Assembly (NCBI RefSeq): GCF_014982805.1
Contig: NZ_JADCKC010000003.1
Span: forward strand, 1-64,000
Direction of reading: 5' to 3'
DNA length: 64,000 nucleotides
Origin: Gemmiger gallinarum
GTDB taxonomy: Bacteria; Bacillota; Clostridia; Oscillospirales; Ruminococcaceae
Position numbers and translations under genes: made by a program. The notes below the pieces were generated by a model, which saw only the letters and a list, made by a program, of their open reading frames with translations, was not told where the DNA came from and ran no database searches. Shown here in pieces: positions 40,908-48,924 of this stretch (the stretch's first letter is position 1; every line of letters starts with the position of its first letter).

Positions 40908-41522
40908 TCACTTCTTTTTCTGCTCTTCCATGGCGCCGGTGCCGCCCTCGACAACGCCGCGGCGCTGGAATACATAGCCAATGGTGCGGAAAAAAATGCT
41001 GCAATCCATCCCGAAGGTGACATGGGCGGCATATTCGCCGTCGTACTTTGCCTTGACATCAATGGGCAGCTCATCCCGGCCGTTGACCTGAGCCAGACCG
41101 GTCAGCCCCGGGCGCACATCGTTGGCGTGGACCTTTTCCCGGGCTTCAATCAGGTCATACTGGTTGTACAGGGCCGGACGGGGGCCGACAATGCTCATCT
41201 GTCCCGCCAGAATGTTATAAATCTGGGGCAGCTCATCCAGGCTGGTCTTGCGCAGAAAAGCGCCGCTCTTTGTAATGTAGGAATCGGCGTTTTTCAGCAA
41301 ATGGGTGGGCACGTCATGGGGGGTGTCTCCCCGCATGGTGCGGAACTTGAGAATATTGAAATAGGTACGGTCCCGCCCCACACGGCGCTGGCGGAACATG
41401 ACGGGGCCCGGGCTGTCCAGCTTGATCCACAGCGCGATGATCCCCATAGGAATTGCCAGTATAATGACCGCTGCCAGGGACAGGATAAAGTCCAGCAGAC
41501 GTTTGATATAGTTCTGATACAC
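40908..41522 (-). CDS. Undecaprenyl-phosphate sugar phosphotransferase (PglC/WcaJ type)
   Basis: A 204-residue monotopic membrane enzyme that places the first sugar 1-phosphate on undecaprenyl phosphate. It has the short N-terminal hydrophobic re-entrant helix (residues 10-32) and the catalytic core motifs RVGRDRTYFNILKFRTM, LRKTSLDELPQ and MSIVGPRP. Lacking the extra four helices of WcaJ, it is closest to PglC in size. It starts at a GTG preceded by AAGGGAGAG, 26 bases after the dehydratase gene that probably makes its substrate. Confidence 0.92.
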   Translation of the reverse strand: MYQNYIKRLLDFILSLAAVIILAIPMGIIALWIKLDSPGPVMFRQRRVGRDRTYFNILKFRTMRGDTPHDVPTHLLKNADSYITKSGAFLRKTSLDELPQIYNILAGQMSIVGPRPALYNQYDLIEAREKVHANDVRPGLTGLAQVNGRDELPIDVKAKYDGEYAAHVTFGMDCSIFFRTIGYVFQRRGVVEGGTGAMEEQKKK

Positions 41523-41548
41523 GTGGATTCTCTCCCTTCCCGGCTGTG

Positions 41549-43549
41549 TCAGTCCGTATTGTTCCGGGTCTCGGCCAGAGCCTTTGCCACCTCTGCCTTA
41601 TCCAGAACGCCGGTGTTGCCGTTGGCAGCGCTGACCGTATGATCCTTGTTCAAACGGCGGTTGGGATGGTAGCTGTGGACGATCTTCTGAAGCTGTTCCA
41701 CAACACCCTCATCGTTCTTGTCAACATGCTGCTGCAGCTGCTGCAGCTCGGTGTAGAATTCCGCCAGATTGATCTGCATGGGCGGCGCAATAAAGATCTT
41801 ATCGTGGGCTGTCTTGATCATCTTGTCCTGCTCCGAATCCAGCATCAGCTCCTCGTAGAGCTTTTCGCCGGGACGCAGGCCGGTGATCTTGATCTCCATG
41901 TCCACGTTAGGCTCATAACCGTAAAAGCGGATGAGTCTCATAGCCAGGTCCATAATACGCACCGGCTTGCCCATGTCGAGAACATAGATGCTGCCGCTTT
42001 TGGCCAGAGCGCCTGCCTGCAGAACCAGCTGGGCGGCCTCGGTGATGGTCATGAAGTAGCGGACGATATCCGGATGGGTAATGGTGACCGGGCCGCCCTG
42101 CTTGATCTGCTCCTCAAACAGCGGAATAACGCTGCCGTGGCTGCCCAGAACGTTGCCGAAACGCACGGCCATGCATTTCATGGTGGTGTTCTGGGCAAAG
42201 GTCTGGATCAGCATTTCGCAAATGCGCTTGGTGCAGCCCATGACGTTGGTGGGATTGACCGCCTTGTCGGTGGAAAGCTGCACAAAGCGCTCGACGCCGT
42301 GCTCCGCCGCCGAGGTCAGCAGGTTCTTGGTGCCGAAGACGTTGTTCTTGACTGCCTCCGCCGGGCTGACCTCCATCAGGGGGACATGCTTGTGGGCGGC
42401 AGCGTGGAAAACAACCGACGGATGATAGGTTTCGAATACCTCATCCAGACGGCGCTTGTCGCGGATGGAGCCGATGAGGGTCACGATGGGCAGGTCCCGG
42501 CCGTACTTGTTGCGCAGCTCCATCTCCAGCTCATAGGCACAGTTTTCGTAAATGTCGAAAATCAGCAGCTGGCGGGGACGGTAACGGATGATCTGGCGGC
42601 AAAGCTCGCTGCCGATGGAGCCGCCGCCGCCCGTGACCAGAACCACCTTGTCATGGAGGTACTCGGAAATCTGGGCGTTGTTGAGCTGGACTTCATCCCG
42701 GGAGAGAAAGTCCGCCGTGTTGAGCTCGCGCAGGCCCATGCCCCGGGAGGTGGGATTGCCGCTCTCGTCCACTGACTGCGGGTCAGAGAGCATCCGTACC
42801 CGGCAATGGGTGGAGTTGCACAGATTGATGACTTCACTCAGGCGATCGCCCTTGAGGCTGGGGATGGCAATGACGATCTCGGCAATATGGTACTTGCGCA
42901 CCAGCTCCGGAATATCCGAGATGGTGCCACGCACCGGAACCCCCTGCACACGCAGGTTCTTCTTGGTCAGGTCATCGTCCACAATGACCACCGGATCGCC
43001 GAAACTGCGGTTTTTGTTTTTGCACAGATTGACTGCCCAGGCGCCTGCATTGCCCGCTCCCACAATGAGCAGGGGTACGGTATGTTTGCCCCGGCGGCGG
43101 TCCCTTTGCCGGTTCCGGGCCTGCAGGGCAAGGCTGCGTACCAGCCGCCAGAACAATCGGATGCCGCCCACAAAAGCCACATTGAACACCGCGCCGAGAA
43201 CCAGCACGGTGCGGTACAGAACACCGTCCAGCATCAGGTCCACCAGCATGATAATGCCTGTTGCCAATCCTGACAAAAGCGTCAGCCTGGCCAGATCACG
43301 CATGCCGGCGTATTCCCACAGGATCTCGTACAATCCGCCGAACCAGAACACCAGCAGGTAGATCAGCAGGATATAGGGCATCCAGGGCGTCATGGTGTGG
43401 ATAACGCCAATGCGCTGGTAGGCATCCACCCCGTCAAAGCGCAGCATGATGGCGATGAGATAGGACAGCACGATCAGCATGCAGTCCAGCGCCATCAGTG
43501 CCAGGCGGCGCGGCAGGCCCCGTATGATTTGTTTATTGTCTTGCTTCAT
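41549..43549 (-). CDS. UDP-sugar 4,6-dehydratase, membrane-bound (PglF/CapD type)
   Basis: A 666-residue protein with four N-terminal membrane helices (to about residue 120), a first Rossmann-like domain (PLLIVGAGNAGAWAV) and a catalytic SDR domain starting at VVLVTGGGGSIGSELC. The catalytic segment is STDKAVNPTNVMGCTK: Met replaces the usual Tyr, as in Campylobacter PglF, which supports 4,6-dehydration of a UDP-N-acetylhexosamine. Together with PglC it would begin a glycan made on a lipid carrier. Later glycosyltransferases are not in the window. Confidence 0.92.
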   Translation of the reverse strand: MKQDNKQIIRGLPRRLALMALDCMLIVLSYLIAIMLRFDGVDAYQRIGVIHTMTPWMPYILLIYLLVFWFGGLYEILWEYAGMRDLARLTLLSGLATGIIMLVDLMLDGVLYRTVLVLGAVFNVAFVGGIRLFWRLVRSLALQARNRQRDRRRGKHTVPLLIVGAGNAGAWAVNLCKNKNRSFGDPVVIVDDDLTKKNLRVQGVPVRGTISDIPELVRKYHIAEIVIAIPSLKGDRLSEVINLCNSTHCRVRMLSDPQSVDESGNPTSRGMGLRELNTADFLSRDEVQLNNAQISEYLHDKVVLVTGGGGSIGSELCRQIIRYRPRQLLIFDIYENCAYELEMELRNKYGRDLPIVTLIGSIRDKRRLDEVFETYHPSVVFHAAAHKHVPLMEVSPAEAVKNNVFGTKNLLTSAAEHGVERFVQLSTDKAVNPTNVMGCTKRICEMLIQTFAQNTTMKCMAVRFGNVLGSHGSVIPLFEEQIKQGGPVTITHPDIVRYFMTITEAAQLVLQAGALAKSGSIYVLDMGKPVRIMDLAMRLIRFYGYEPNVDMEIKITGLRPGEKLYEELMLDSEQDKMIKTAHDKIFIAPPMQINLAEFYTELQQLQQHVDKNDEGVVEQLQKIVHSYHPNRRLNKDHTVSAANGNTGVLDKAEVAKALAETRNNTD

Positions 43550-43748
43550 CTGACTGTATTCCCCGTCCCGACGCGCGTCACGGCCAAAAAAGCCGACTTT
43601 TCCCCCGCCGCCTGTCTTCTGGCAGCTGCGCGTCCCATATTTTGAAATTGCCTGTGCAATATACTTTCTGGGCCAAACGGCGGCACTTCAATCAGCCGTG
43701 CCGAAACCGCACCCGATTTCTCTCTTTTTTGTGTATTATAACACAAGT

Positions 43749-43785
43749 TCGCTCCGTCTGCCCCGGCAAATACGGGGCAAACGGA
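43749..43785 (-). terminator. Probable glmS terminator hairpin
   Basis: GCTCCGTTTGCCCCG and CGGGGCAGACGGAGC (minus strand) form a 15-pair stem with one G-U or mismatch. No T-run follows, so termination efficiency is doubtful. It is 57 bases beyond the glmS stop and just before a TATAAT (43735-43740 on the minus strand) that may serve the PglF gene. Confidence 0.45.
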
Positions 43786-43841
43786 GCAAATCTTGCACAA
43801 AATTGGTCAGTCTGTTTTGTACGGTCCTGTCAAAAGCAGGA

Positions 43842-45683
43842 TCACTCCACCGTAACGCTCTTGGCCAGGTTGCGCGGCTTATCCACGTCCAGGCCCTTGG
43901 CGCAGGAGACATAGTAGGCCAGCAGCTGCAGCGGAATCACCGACAGGCTGGTGGCAAAATGAGGATCGGTGCGGGGCACATAAACCGTAAAGCCCGCCGT
44001 GTCCTCAATATTATAGTTGCCGTAGGTGGTGAGCCCCATCAGGAAAGCGCCCCGGCTCTTGGCCTCCACCATGTTGGAGATGGTCTTTTCATACAGATCC
44101 GGCTGGGTCAGCACACCCACGACCAGGGTCCCCTTCTCCACCAGAGAAATGGGGCCGTGCTTCATCTCACCGGCTGCAAACGCCTCCGAATGGATATAGC
44201 TGATCTCCTTGAACTTGAGGCTTCCCTCCAGCGCCACGGCGTAATCCAGGCCGCGCCCAATGAAGAAGGCATCCTTTGCCGCCGCGTACTTGCTGGCAAA
44301 CCACTGGATGCGCTCCTTGTCCGAAAGGGTCTTTTCGATCTTGCCGGGCAGGGCTTCCAGTTCCTCCACCAGACGGGCGTACTGTTCTTCATCCAGAGTA
44401 CCGCGTACCCGGCCGAACTCGGTGGCCAGCAGGTAGATGGCCGCCAGCTGGGTGGAATACGCCTTGGTGGTGGCCACGGCGATCTCCGGGCCGGCCCAGG
44501 TGTACAGCACCGCGTCGGCCTCCCGGGCGATGGAGCTGCCAACCACGTTGACAATGCCCAGCGTGGGCACGCCCCGGGCATGGCATTCCCGCAGTGCCGC
44601 CAGAGAGTCTGCCGTCTCGCCGCTCTGGCTGATGATGATAGCCAGGGAGTTTTCCTCCAGCACCGGGTTGCGGTAGCGGAACTCGCTGGCCACATCCACT
44701 TCCACCGGCAGCCGGGCCAGGCTCTCAAACACATAGCGCGCCGCCACACCCACATGGTAGGCGGAGCCGCAGCCGATGATATACAGCCGCCGCACCGAAC
44801 GGATGGTCTCCTCATCCAGAGAGATCTCGGACAGTTCGATGCGGCCGTCCTTGATGCGGGGAGAAAGGGTGTCGCGCACGGCGGCGGGCTGCTCGTGAAT
44901 CTCCTTCATCATGAAGTGCTCGTAGCCGCCCTTCTCGGCAGCTTCCGCATCCCACTCAATGGTGGAGGGCGTCTTTTCGATGCGCTCCTTGTCGATGTTG
45001 TAGAACTCGATCTCGTCCGGGGTCATGCGGACGATCTCCTGGTTATCGATATAGTAGACGGTGCGGGTGTACTTGAGCAGTGCCGGAACGTCGGAGGCAA
45101 TGAGGTTGCCCTGCTCCGCCCTGCCCACGATCAGCGGGCTGTCCTTGCGCACCGCGTACACCACGCCGGGCTGATCGGCAAACAGAATGCCCAGCGCATA
45201 GCTGCCCCGCACATGCATCATCATGCGGGTGATGGCGTCGAGGGCATTGCCCGCCGACTCTCCGCAGTAATAATAGTCGACCATCTGGGCCACGACCTCG
45301 GTATCGGTCTGGGAGACAAACTCGTACCCCCGGGCCGCCAGCCGGTCCTTGAGTTCCTGATAGTTTTCAATAATGCCGTTGTGGACCACTGCGATCTTAT
45401 GATCCCGGGAATAATGGGGATGGGCATTGACCACCGAGGGCTCGCCGTGGGTGGCCCACCGGGTGTGGCCGATGCCGCAGGTTCCCGGCACCGTGGTGCC
45501 GCCGTCGGTCATCTCGGACAGTACACGCAGGCGGCCTTTTGCCTTGACGATCTCGATTTTGCCCGCTGCATCCTCCACCGCAATGCCGGCCGAGTCATAG
45601 CCGCGGTATTCCAGCTTTGCCAGACCGTCAAGAAGAATCGGAGCCACCTGGGCTTTGCCTGTAAAACCAACGATTCCGCACAT
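43842..45683 (-). CDS. glmS: Glutamine--fructose-6-phosphate aminotransferase
   Basis: A 613-residue enzyme that makes glucosamine 6-phosphate for peptidoglycan and other amino sugars. The N-terminal glutaminase begins MCGIVGFTG with Cys2 as nucleophile, and GHTRWATHGEPS is the conserved follow-on. Two SIS domains form the isomerase half (GCGSAYHVG, SQSGETADSLAAL), and the protein ends DKPRNLAKSVTVE as is standard. AACGGAGGGAACTGAT precedes the ATG. The leader contains a promoter and an early terminator; the known glmS ribozyme core is not present. Confidence 0.97.
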   Translation of the reverse strand: MCGIVGFTGKAQVAPILLDGLAKLEYRGYDSAGIAVEDAAGKIEIVKAKGRLRVLSEMTDGGTTVPGTCGIGHTRWATHGEPSVVNAHPHYSRDHKIAVVHNGIIENYQELKDRLAARGYEFVSQTDTEVVAQMVDYYYCGESAGNALDAITRMMMHVRGSYALGILFADQPGVVYAVRKDSPLIVGRAEQGNLIASDVPALLKYTRTVYYIDNQEIVRMTPDEIEFYNIDKERIEKTPSTIEWDAEAAEKGGYEHFMMKEIHEQPAAVRDTLSPRIKDGRIELSEISLDEETIRSVRRLYIIGCGSAYHVGVAARYVFESLARLPVEVDVASEFRYRNPVLEENSLAIIISQSGETADSLAALRECHARGVPTLGIVNVVGSSIAREADAVLYTWAGPEIAVATTKAYSTQLAAIYLLATEFGRVRGTLDEEQYARLVEELEALPGKIEKTLSDKERIQWFASKYAAAKDAFFIGRGLDYAVALEGSLKFKEISYIHSEAFAAGEMKHGPISLVEKGTLVVGVLTQPDLYEKTISNMVEAKSRGAFLMGLTTYGNYNIEDTAGFTVYVPRTDPHFATSLSVIPLQLLAYYVSCAKGLDVDKPRNLAKSVTVE

Positions 45684-45975
45684 ATCAGTTCCCTCCGTTG
45701 TTTTGCAGTAAATTTGTTCTGTTTTGTGTATATGGTGCCGCTGCCGTACGGCTGCGCACTCTGCTCCTCATCCAACATTTTTATGCGGAGCAGCCTTTGG
45801 ATTTGTTTGGTTTCCCGGCCTGCCGGGCCGGGATTCAAAAAAAGCGGGGCAGCCGTCAAGGGCAACGGCCACCCCGCCGCGCGCATTCTCCCTTTCCAGT
45901 TTCTTACACCATAAGTCCAGATGGGCTTTCTGCGCGATTTAAGCATACCACACCCGGCGCGCCGGGGCAAGCCCC
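45684..45975 (-). promoter_or_regulatory. Structured leader upstream of glmS
   Basis: On the minus strand a promoter-like TTGCCC-17-TATGCT (about 45947-45975) comes first, followed about 60 bases later by a strong terminator stem GCGGGG-with-GGCCGT (45844-45877) and seven T residues. Two more hairpins lie before the glmS start: CCCGGCCCGGCAGGCCGGG (45814-45832), and a CTGCTCC/GGAGCAG stem around 45755-45795. This could be an attenuated leader or a separate short RNA of about 100 bases. No coding frame is supported in it. Confidence 0.5.
45837..45877 (-). terminator. Intrinsic terminator inside the glmS leader
   Basis: GCGGGGTGGCCGT pairs with ACGGCTGCCCCGC (45865-45877 with 45844-45856), one G-U or mismatch, followed by TTTTTTT. 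It may end sortase transcription, or act as an attenuator for glmS. Confidence 0.8.
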
Positions 45976-45995
45976 GCGTCCGAAATGTCATAAAT

Positions 45996-46898
45996 TCAGT
46001 CGGTATTCTGCACACGACGGGCGCATACCACATAGCGACCGTTGCTGCTGGAATATTCGCAGGTGGACAGCGTCAGAAGCTCATCGCCGTATTCCGGCGT
46101 GATGCCGCTGTCCACGTCGCTGCGGCGCTTGACCTCACCGACAAACTTGTCAAATGCCGCCTCGTCCATATCAATGTAGGTATTGTAGGCAAAGCTGGTG
46201 TCCGATACCACGTCGATGGCAAAAGCGGCAAACACCTCATAGGTGCCGTCGCCGTACAGCGTGTCGAACTGGATATACGGGTGCTCTGCATAGTAGGAGG
46301 ACTCTTTATATCCGGTCAGGCAGCCGAAAATGGTGCCTGTCTTCATATTGTGACCGTAGATGATAAGGTTGTTGCTGCGGCTGTCCGCCGTAAGGGTGCA
46401 GTCCTCGTCCAGATAGGGCACACCGTAATTGCTGTACTCTCCCTCAAAGTCGTGGCGGAGGTAGAAGTCCGCCCGGGTGGGAGAATACATGACCGGGAAG
46501 TCCAGGTTGGTATCCTCAATGCTGATCCAGCCGATAAACTCGGAATTGCGCTCCACCAGACGGGCAAACTTTTCGGCATTGGTCTCCCCTTCTTCGGCGG
46601 GCTCCGCCGTCTCGTCGATCAGGTCGGACAGGGCCGCAAACTCGCCTTCCGTCTTTTTGTCGTCAATCAGCCGCTTGACCAGCAGGCCGGCGCACACAAG
46701 AAAGATAATGGCAAAAATGACAATGGCGATGGTATACAGAATATCGCTTCCGCTGCGCTTTTTTTTGCGGCGGGGGCGTTTGTAATCGGTATCTCTATCC
46801 TGATCATACATGATACGTGTTCCTTCTTCAGCAAACAGCGGCGCAGGCTGCTGGTCCGGCCGGGCAGCCTGACGCCTCTGCGGGTGTTTTTCCGCCAT
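45996..46898 (-). CDS. Class B-like sortase
   Basis: A 300-residue transpeptidase. An unusually long basic cytoplasmic tail (residues 1-50) precedes one membrane helix (53-74) and the sortase barrel. The catalytic residues are visible: His in NNLIIYGHNM, Cys in LLTLSTCEYSSSNGRYV and Arg in CARRVQ. GGAGG before the first ATG supports the long form; another ATG 29 codons on (MYDQDRD) has a weaker site. No protein with an LPxTG- or NPQTN-type sorting signal is found in this window, so the substrate lies elsewhere. Confidence 0.88.
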   Translation of the reverse strand: MAEKHPQRRQAARPDQQPAPLFAEEGTRIMYDQDRDTDYKRPRRKKKRSGSDILYTIAIVIFAIIFLVCAGLLVKRLIDDKKTEGEFAALSDLIDETAEPAEEGETNAEKFARLVERNSEFIGWISIEDTNLDFPVMYSPTRADFYLRHDFEGEYSNYGVPYLDEDCTLTADSRSNNLIIYGHNMKTGTIFGCLTGYKESSYYAEHPYIQFDTLYGDGTYEVFAAFAIDVVSDTSFAYNTYIDMDEAAFDKFVGEVKRRSDVDSGITPEYGDELLTLSTCEYSSSNGRYVVCARRVQNTD

Positions 46899-46943
46899 GC
46901 AGATACACCTCCCAATTTACAACATTGATAGCATTACTTCCCA

Positions 46944-46972
46944 ATATTACCCCATCCGCGCCCGGATTGCAA
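46944..46972 (-). promoter_or_regulatory. Sortase gene promoter
   Basis: Minus-strand TTGCAA (46967-46972), a 17-base spacer and TAATAT (46944-46949). Confidence 0.7.
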
Positions 46973-47048
46973 GTGCGTGCGGTCGTCCTTTTATTCCTAT
47001 GGAAGGATTTACCTGACCGGATTCCTTTTTCCGCGTCCGCAACTGCAA

Positions 47049-47095
47049 GCGGCGTCCGGCCGTCGGTGGAAATCACCGTCACAGCCGGACGCCGC
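47049..47095 (-). terminator. Hairpin after the phosphoribosyltransferase gene
   Basis: A perfect 12-pair stem GCGGCGTCCGGC/GCCGGACGCCGC (47049-47060 with 47084-47095) encloses a second stem CGGTGATTTCCACCG. It lacks a clear T-run, so it may be an RNA-stabilising end or a weak terminator. Confidence 0.5.
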
Positions 47096-47125
47096 ATGGA
47101 ATTCGATAGTTGTATGCCGAAGCCT

Positions 47126-47764
47126 TTACAGCTTGGAGTATCCGTAGCTGTTGACCAGGGCGTCGATGCGCTGCCCCGCCTTGCAGAAGGGGCACTCGTG
47201 AGAGTCGTAGGTCTGGTAATCAGGCAGATCGTTGGGGTCAAAAATGGAAGCCACCGGGTAGCCCTCACATTCCTTGACGGTGGCAAAGATAGCCGCCAGG
47301 CCCGCCACCATGCCGCCGTAATACTTGACCGCCTCAATGGCCGCCTGCACGGTATAACCGGTGGTGACCGACGCCGCCAGGATCAGCACATGCTTGCCGG
47401 TGATCATGGGGGTGGTATTGTCCCGGAACAGCAGCTGGCTGCCCGTCGTATGTTCAGGCGTGACAATGTAGATCGTCTGGTGCGCGTTCATGTTGACAAA
47501 GCCGTCACGGGTCAGCTCGCTGGCCAGGCAGGCGCCGATGACCTCGGTGCCGTCCAGGCAGAGCACTGTATCCACAATGGTCGTTGCCTTGTAAGCCGAG
47601 ACCAGCTCCCTTGCCACAGCGCGGGCCTCAGACAAGCGGGTCTTCTGCATCGTCACATCAATATAATAGTTGATATGGCTGTGGCTGGTGGCAAAGTGCC
47701 CTTTCGCCACGCGCAAAAACAGATCCGCCTTTTTTGTCGGAAGTTTGACCATGTTCATTCCCAT
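47126..47764 (-). CDS. Phosphoribosyltransferase-like protein with altered PRPP motif
   Basis: A 212-residue protein with a type I phosphoribosyltransferase fold, closest in plan to orotate phosphoribosyltransferase. The PRPP-binding stretch is KHVLILAASVTTGYTVQAA (residues 124-142). The two acidic residues that normally hold the ribose hydroxyls are Ala130 and Ala131, while the TTG turn remains. A CPFC pair near the C-terminus (Cys191, Cys194) suggests a metal or redox site. It starts at 47764, eight bases after AAAGGAGC. It could be a ligand-binding regulator and not an active enzyme. Confidence 0.75.
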   Translation of the reverse strand: MGMNMVKLPTKKADLFLRVAKGHFATSHSHINYYIDVTMQKTRLSEARAVARELVSAYKATTIVDTVLCLDGTEVIGACLASELTRDGFVNMNAHQTIYIVTPEHTTGSQLLFRDNTTPMITGKHVLILAASVTTGYTVQAAIEAVKYYGGMVAGLAAIFATVKECEGYPVASIFDPNDLPDYQTYDSHECPFCKAGQRIDALVNSYGYSKL

Positions 47765-47950
47765 CCTGCACAGCTCCTTTCAGCTTTTCCCGCCGCTGGG
47801 ACGGGCGCACGATATCACTAACTACTATTTTAGTTGGATTGTTAAAAGCTTGCAACCAAAATCGGATAAGAATTTCCGCCAAAATCCATCCGGCATTTTC
47901 GGCGTTTTGCACCCTTTTATTTCCAGCAGCCGGGGATCGGGCGGGTTCGG

Positions 47951-47979
47951 TTTACAGATTTTCGCGCCGATGCTATAAT
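47951..47979 (+). promoter_or_regulatory. Promoter of the dnaD-dnaC-like operon
   Basis: TTTACA (47951-47956), a 17-base spacer and TATAAT (47974-47979), about 35 bases ahead of the first start codon. Confidence 0.75.
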
Positions 47980-48012
47980 AGCATTAAGTTTGCGGTTTTT
48001 TCAGGGGGACAT

Positions 48013-48921
48013 ATGGGGATGATGTATAAACTGGCCAATCTCAGCGGCGATACCGTGGCGGTGCCGCAGGTGATCTTTTCTCAGCTGCCGCGCACCGACG
48101 GCGATTTTATCCGGGTGGCGCTGTATGTGCTGAGCTCCGGCTGCACCGATGCCCGCACCATCGCCCACGATCTCGGGCTGAAAAGCGTGGAGGCGGCCAA
48201 CCGTGCATTGCAGTACTGGGCGGGCGCCGGGCTTCTGGAACGGGAGCGCACCGGCGTGCAGGCGACTCCTGCTCCCGCTGCCAAGACCGCGGAGATCGAC
48301 CTGGCCGCCATCAACGACCCTTATGTGGGGGTTCTGTGTGAGGAAGCCCAGACCGCTTTCGGCAAGGCGCTGAGTCGCAGCGATCTGCAGCGGCTGGTGG
48401 GGCTTTACCTGTCCGACGGCTGGCAGCCCGACGTGGTGCTGCTCTGCTGTGCCGAGGTTGCCCGCCAGGGACGCCGCACCGTGGGGGCAGTATCCCGGGA
48501 GCTGGTCCGCTGGCGGGATGCCGGTGTGGAGACCGGTGAGGACGCCGAGCGCTATCTGCGTCATGTCAAGCAGTGCGAGGAATGGTGCATTGAGGCGGCT
48601 AAGCTGTTCGGCATCGAGCCTCACACCCTGACCCAGTGGGACCGCCGGGCCGTCGCCCGCTGGCACGAGGAGTGGCGCATCGGCAGCGACATGATCGAGG
48701 AGGCCCTGCTCCATGCCGAGAATCACCGCACCATCCGCTATGTGGACGGCATCCTGCGGTCCTGGCGGGCCCAGGGTCTGACCACGGTACAGGCGGTGCG
48801 CGGCAAGGGCGCTCTGGCACCGTCCAACATTCTGGCCACCGGCAAGGCTCCCGCCAAGCCCATGAAAGACATGTTCAACCGCAACTGGAATGCGGTATTT
48901 GATGACGAAACAGAGGGATAA
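48013..48921 (+). CDS. DnaD-domain primosomal protein
   Basis: A 302-residue protein. The N-terminal winged helix (ALYVLSSGCTDARTIAHDLGLKSVEAANRALQYW region) and a C-terminal DnaD domain with WRIGSDMIEEALLHAENHRTIRYVDGILRSWRAQGL match the replication-restart protein family that includes DnaD and DnaB of Bacillus. The following gene encodes a DnaC/DnaI-type loader, and the pairing suggests the two load the replicative helicase together. Starts at 48013, 48019 and 48022 are all possible behind AGGGGG; I use the first. Confidence 0.85.
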   Translation: MGMMYKLANLSGDTVAVPQVIFSQLPRTDGDFIRVALYVLSSGCTDARTIAHDLGLKSVEAANRALQYWAGAGLLERERTGVQATPAPAAKTAEIDLAAINDPYVGVLCEEAQTAFGKALSRSDLQRLVGLYLSDGWQPDVVLLCCAEVARQGRRTVGAVSRELVRWRDAGVETGEDAERYLRHVKQCEEWCIEAAKLFGIEPHTLTQWDRRAVARWHEEWRIGSDMIEEALLHAENHRTIRYVDGILRSWRAQGLTTVQAVRGKGALAPSNILATGKAPAKPMKDMFNRNWNAVFDDETEG

Positions 48922-48924
48922 GCC

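Noticed and set aside
45844-45880. T-box upstream of glmS
   Set aside because: A GGGTGG string occurs, but the full T-box GGGTGGNACCGCG does not, and glmS is not a T-box target.
45684-45995. glmS ribozyme
   Set aside because: The conserved core around the cleavage site (AGCGCC followed by GAACT-type sequence) is not present on the minus strand; the leader has other structure.
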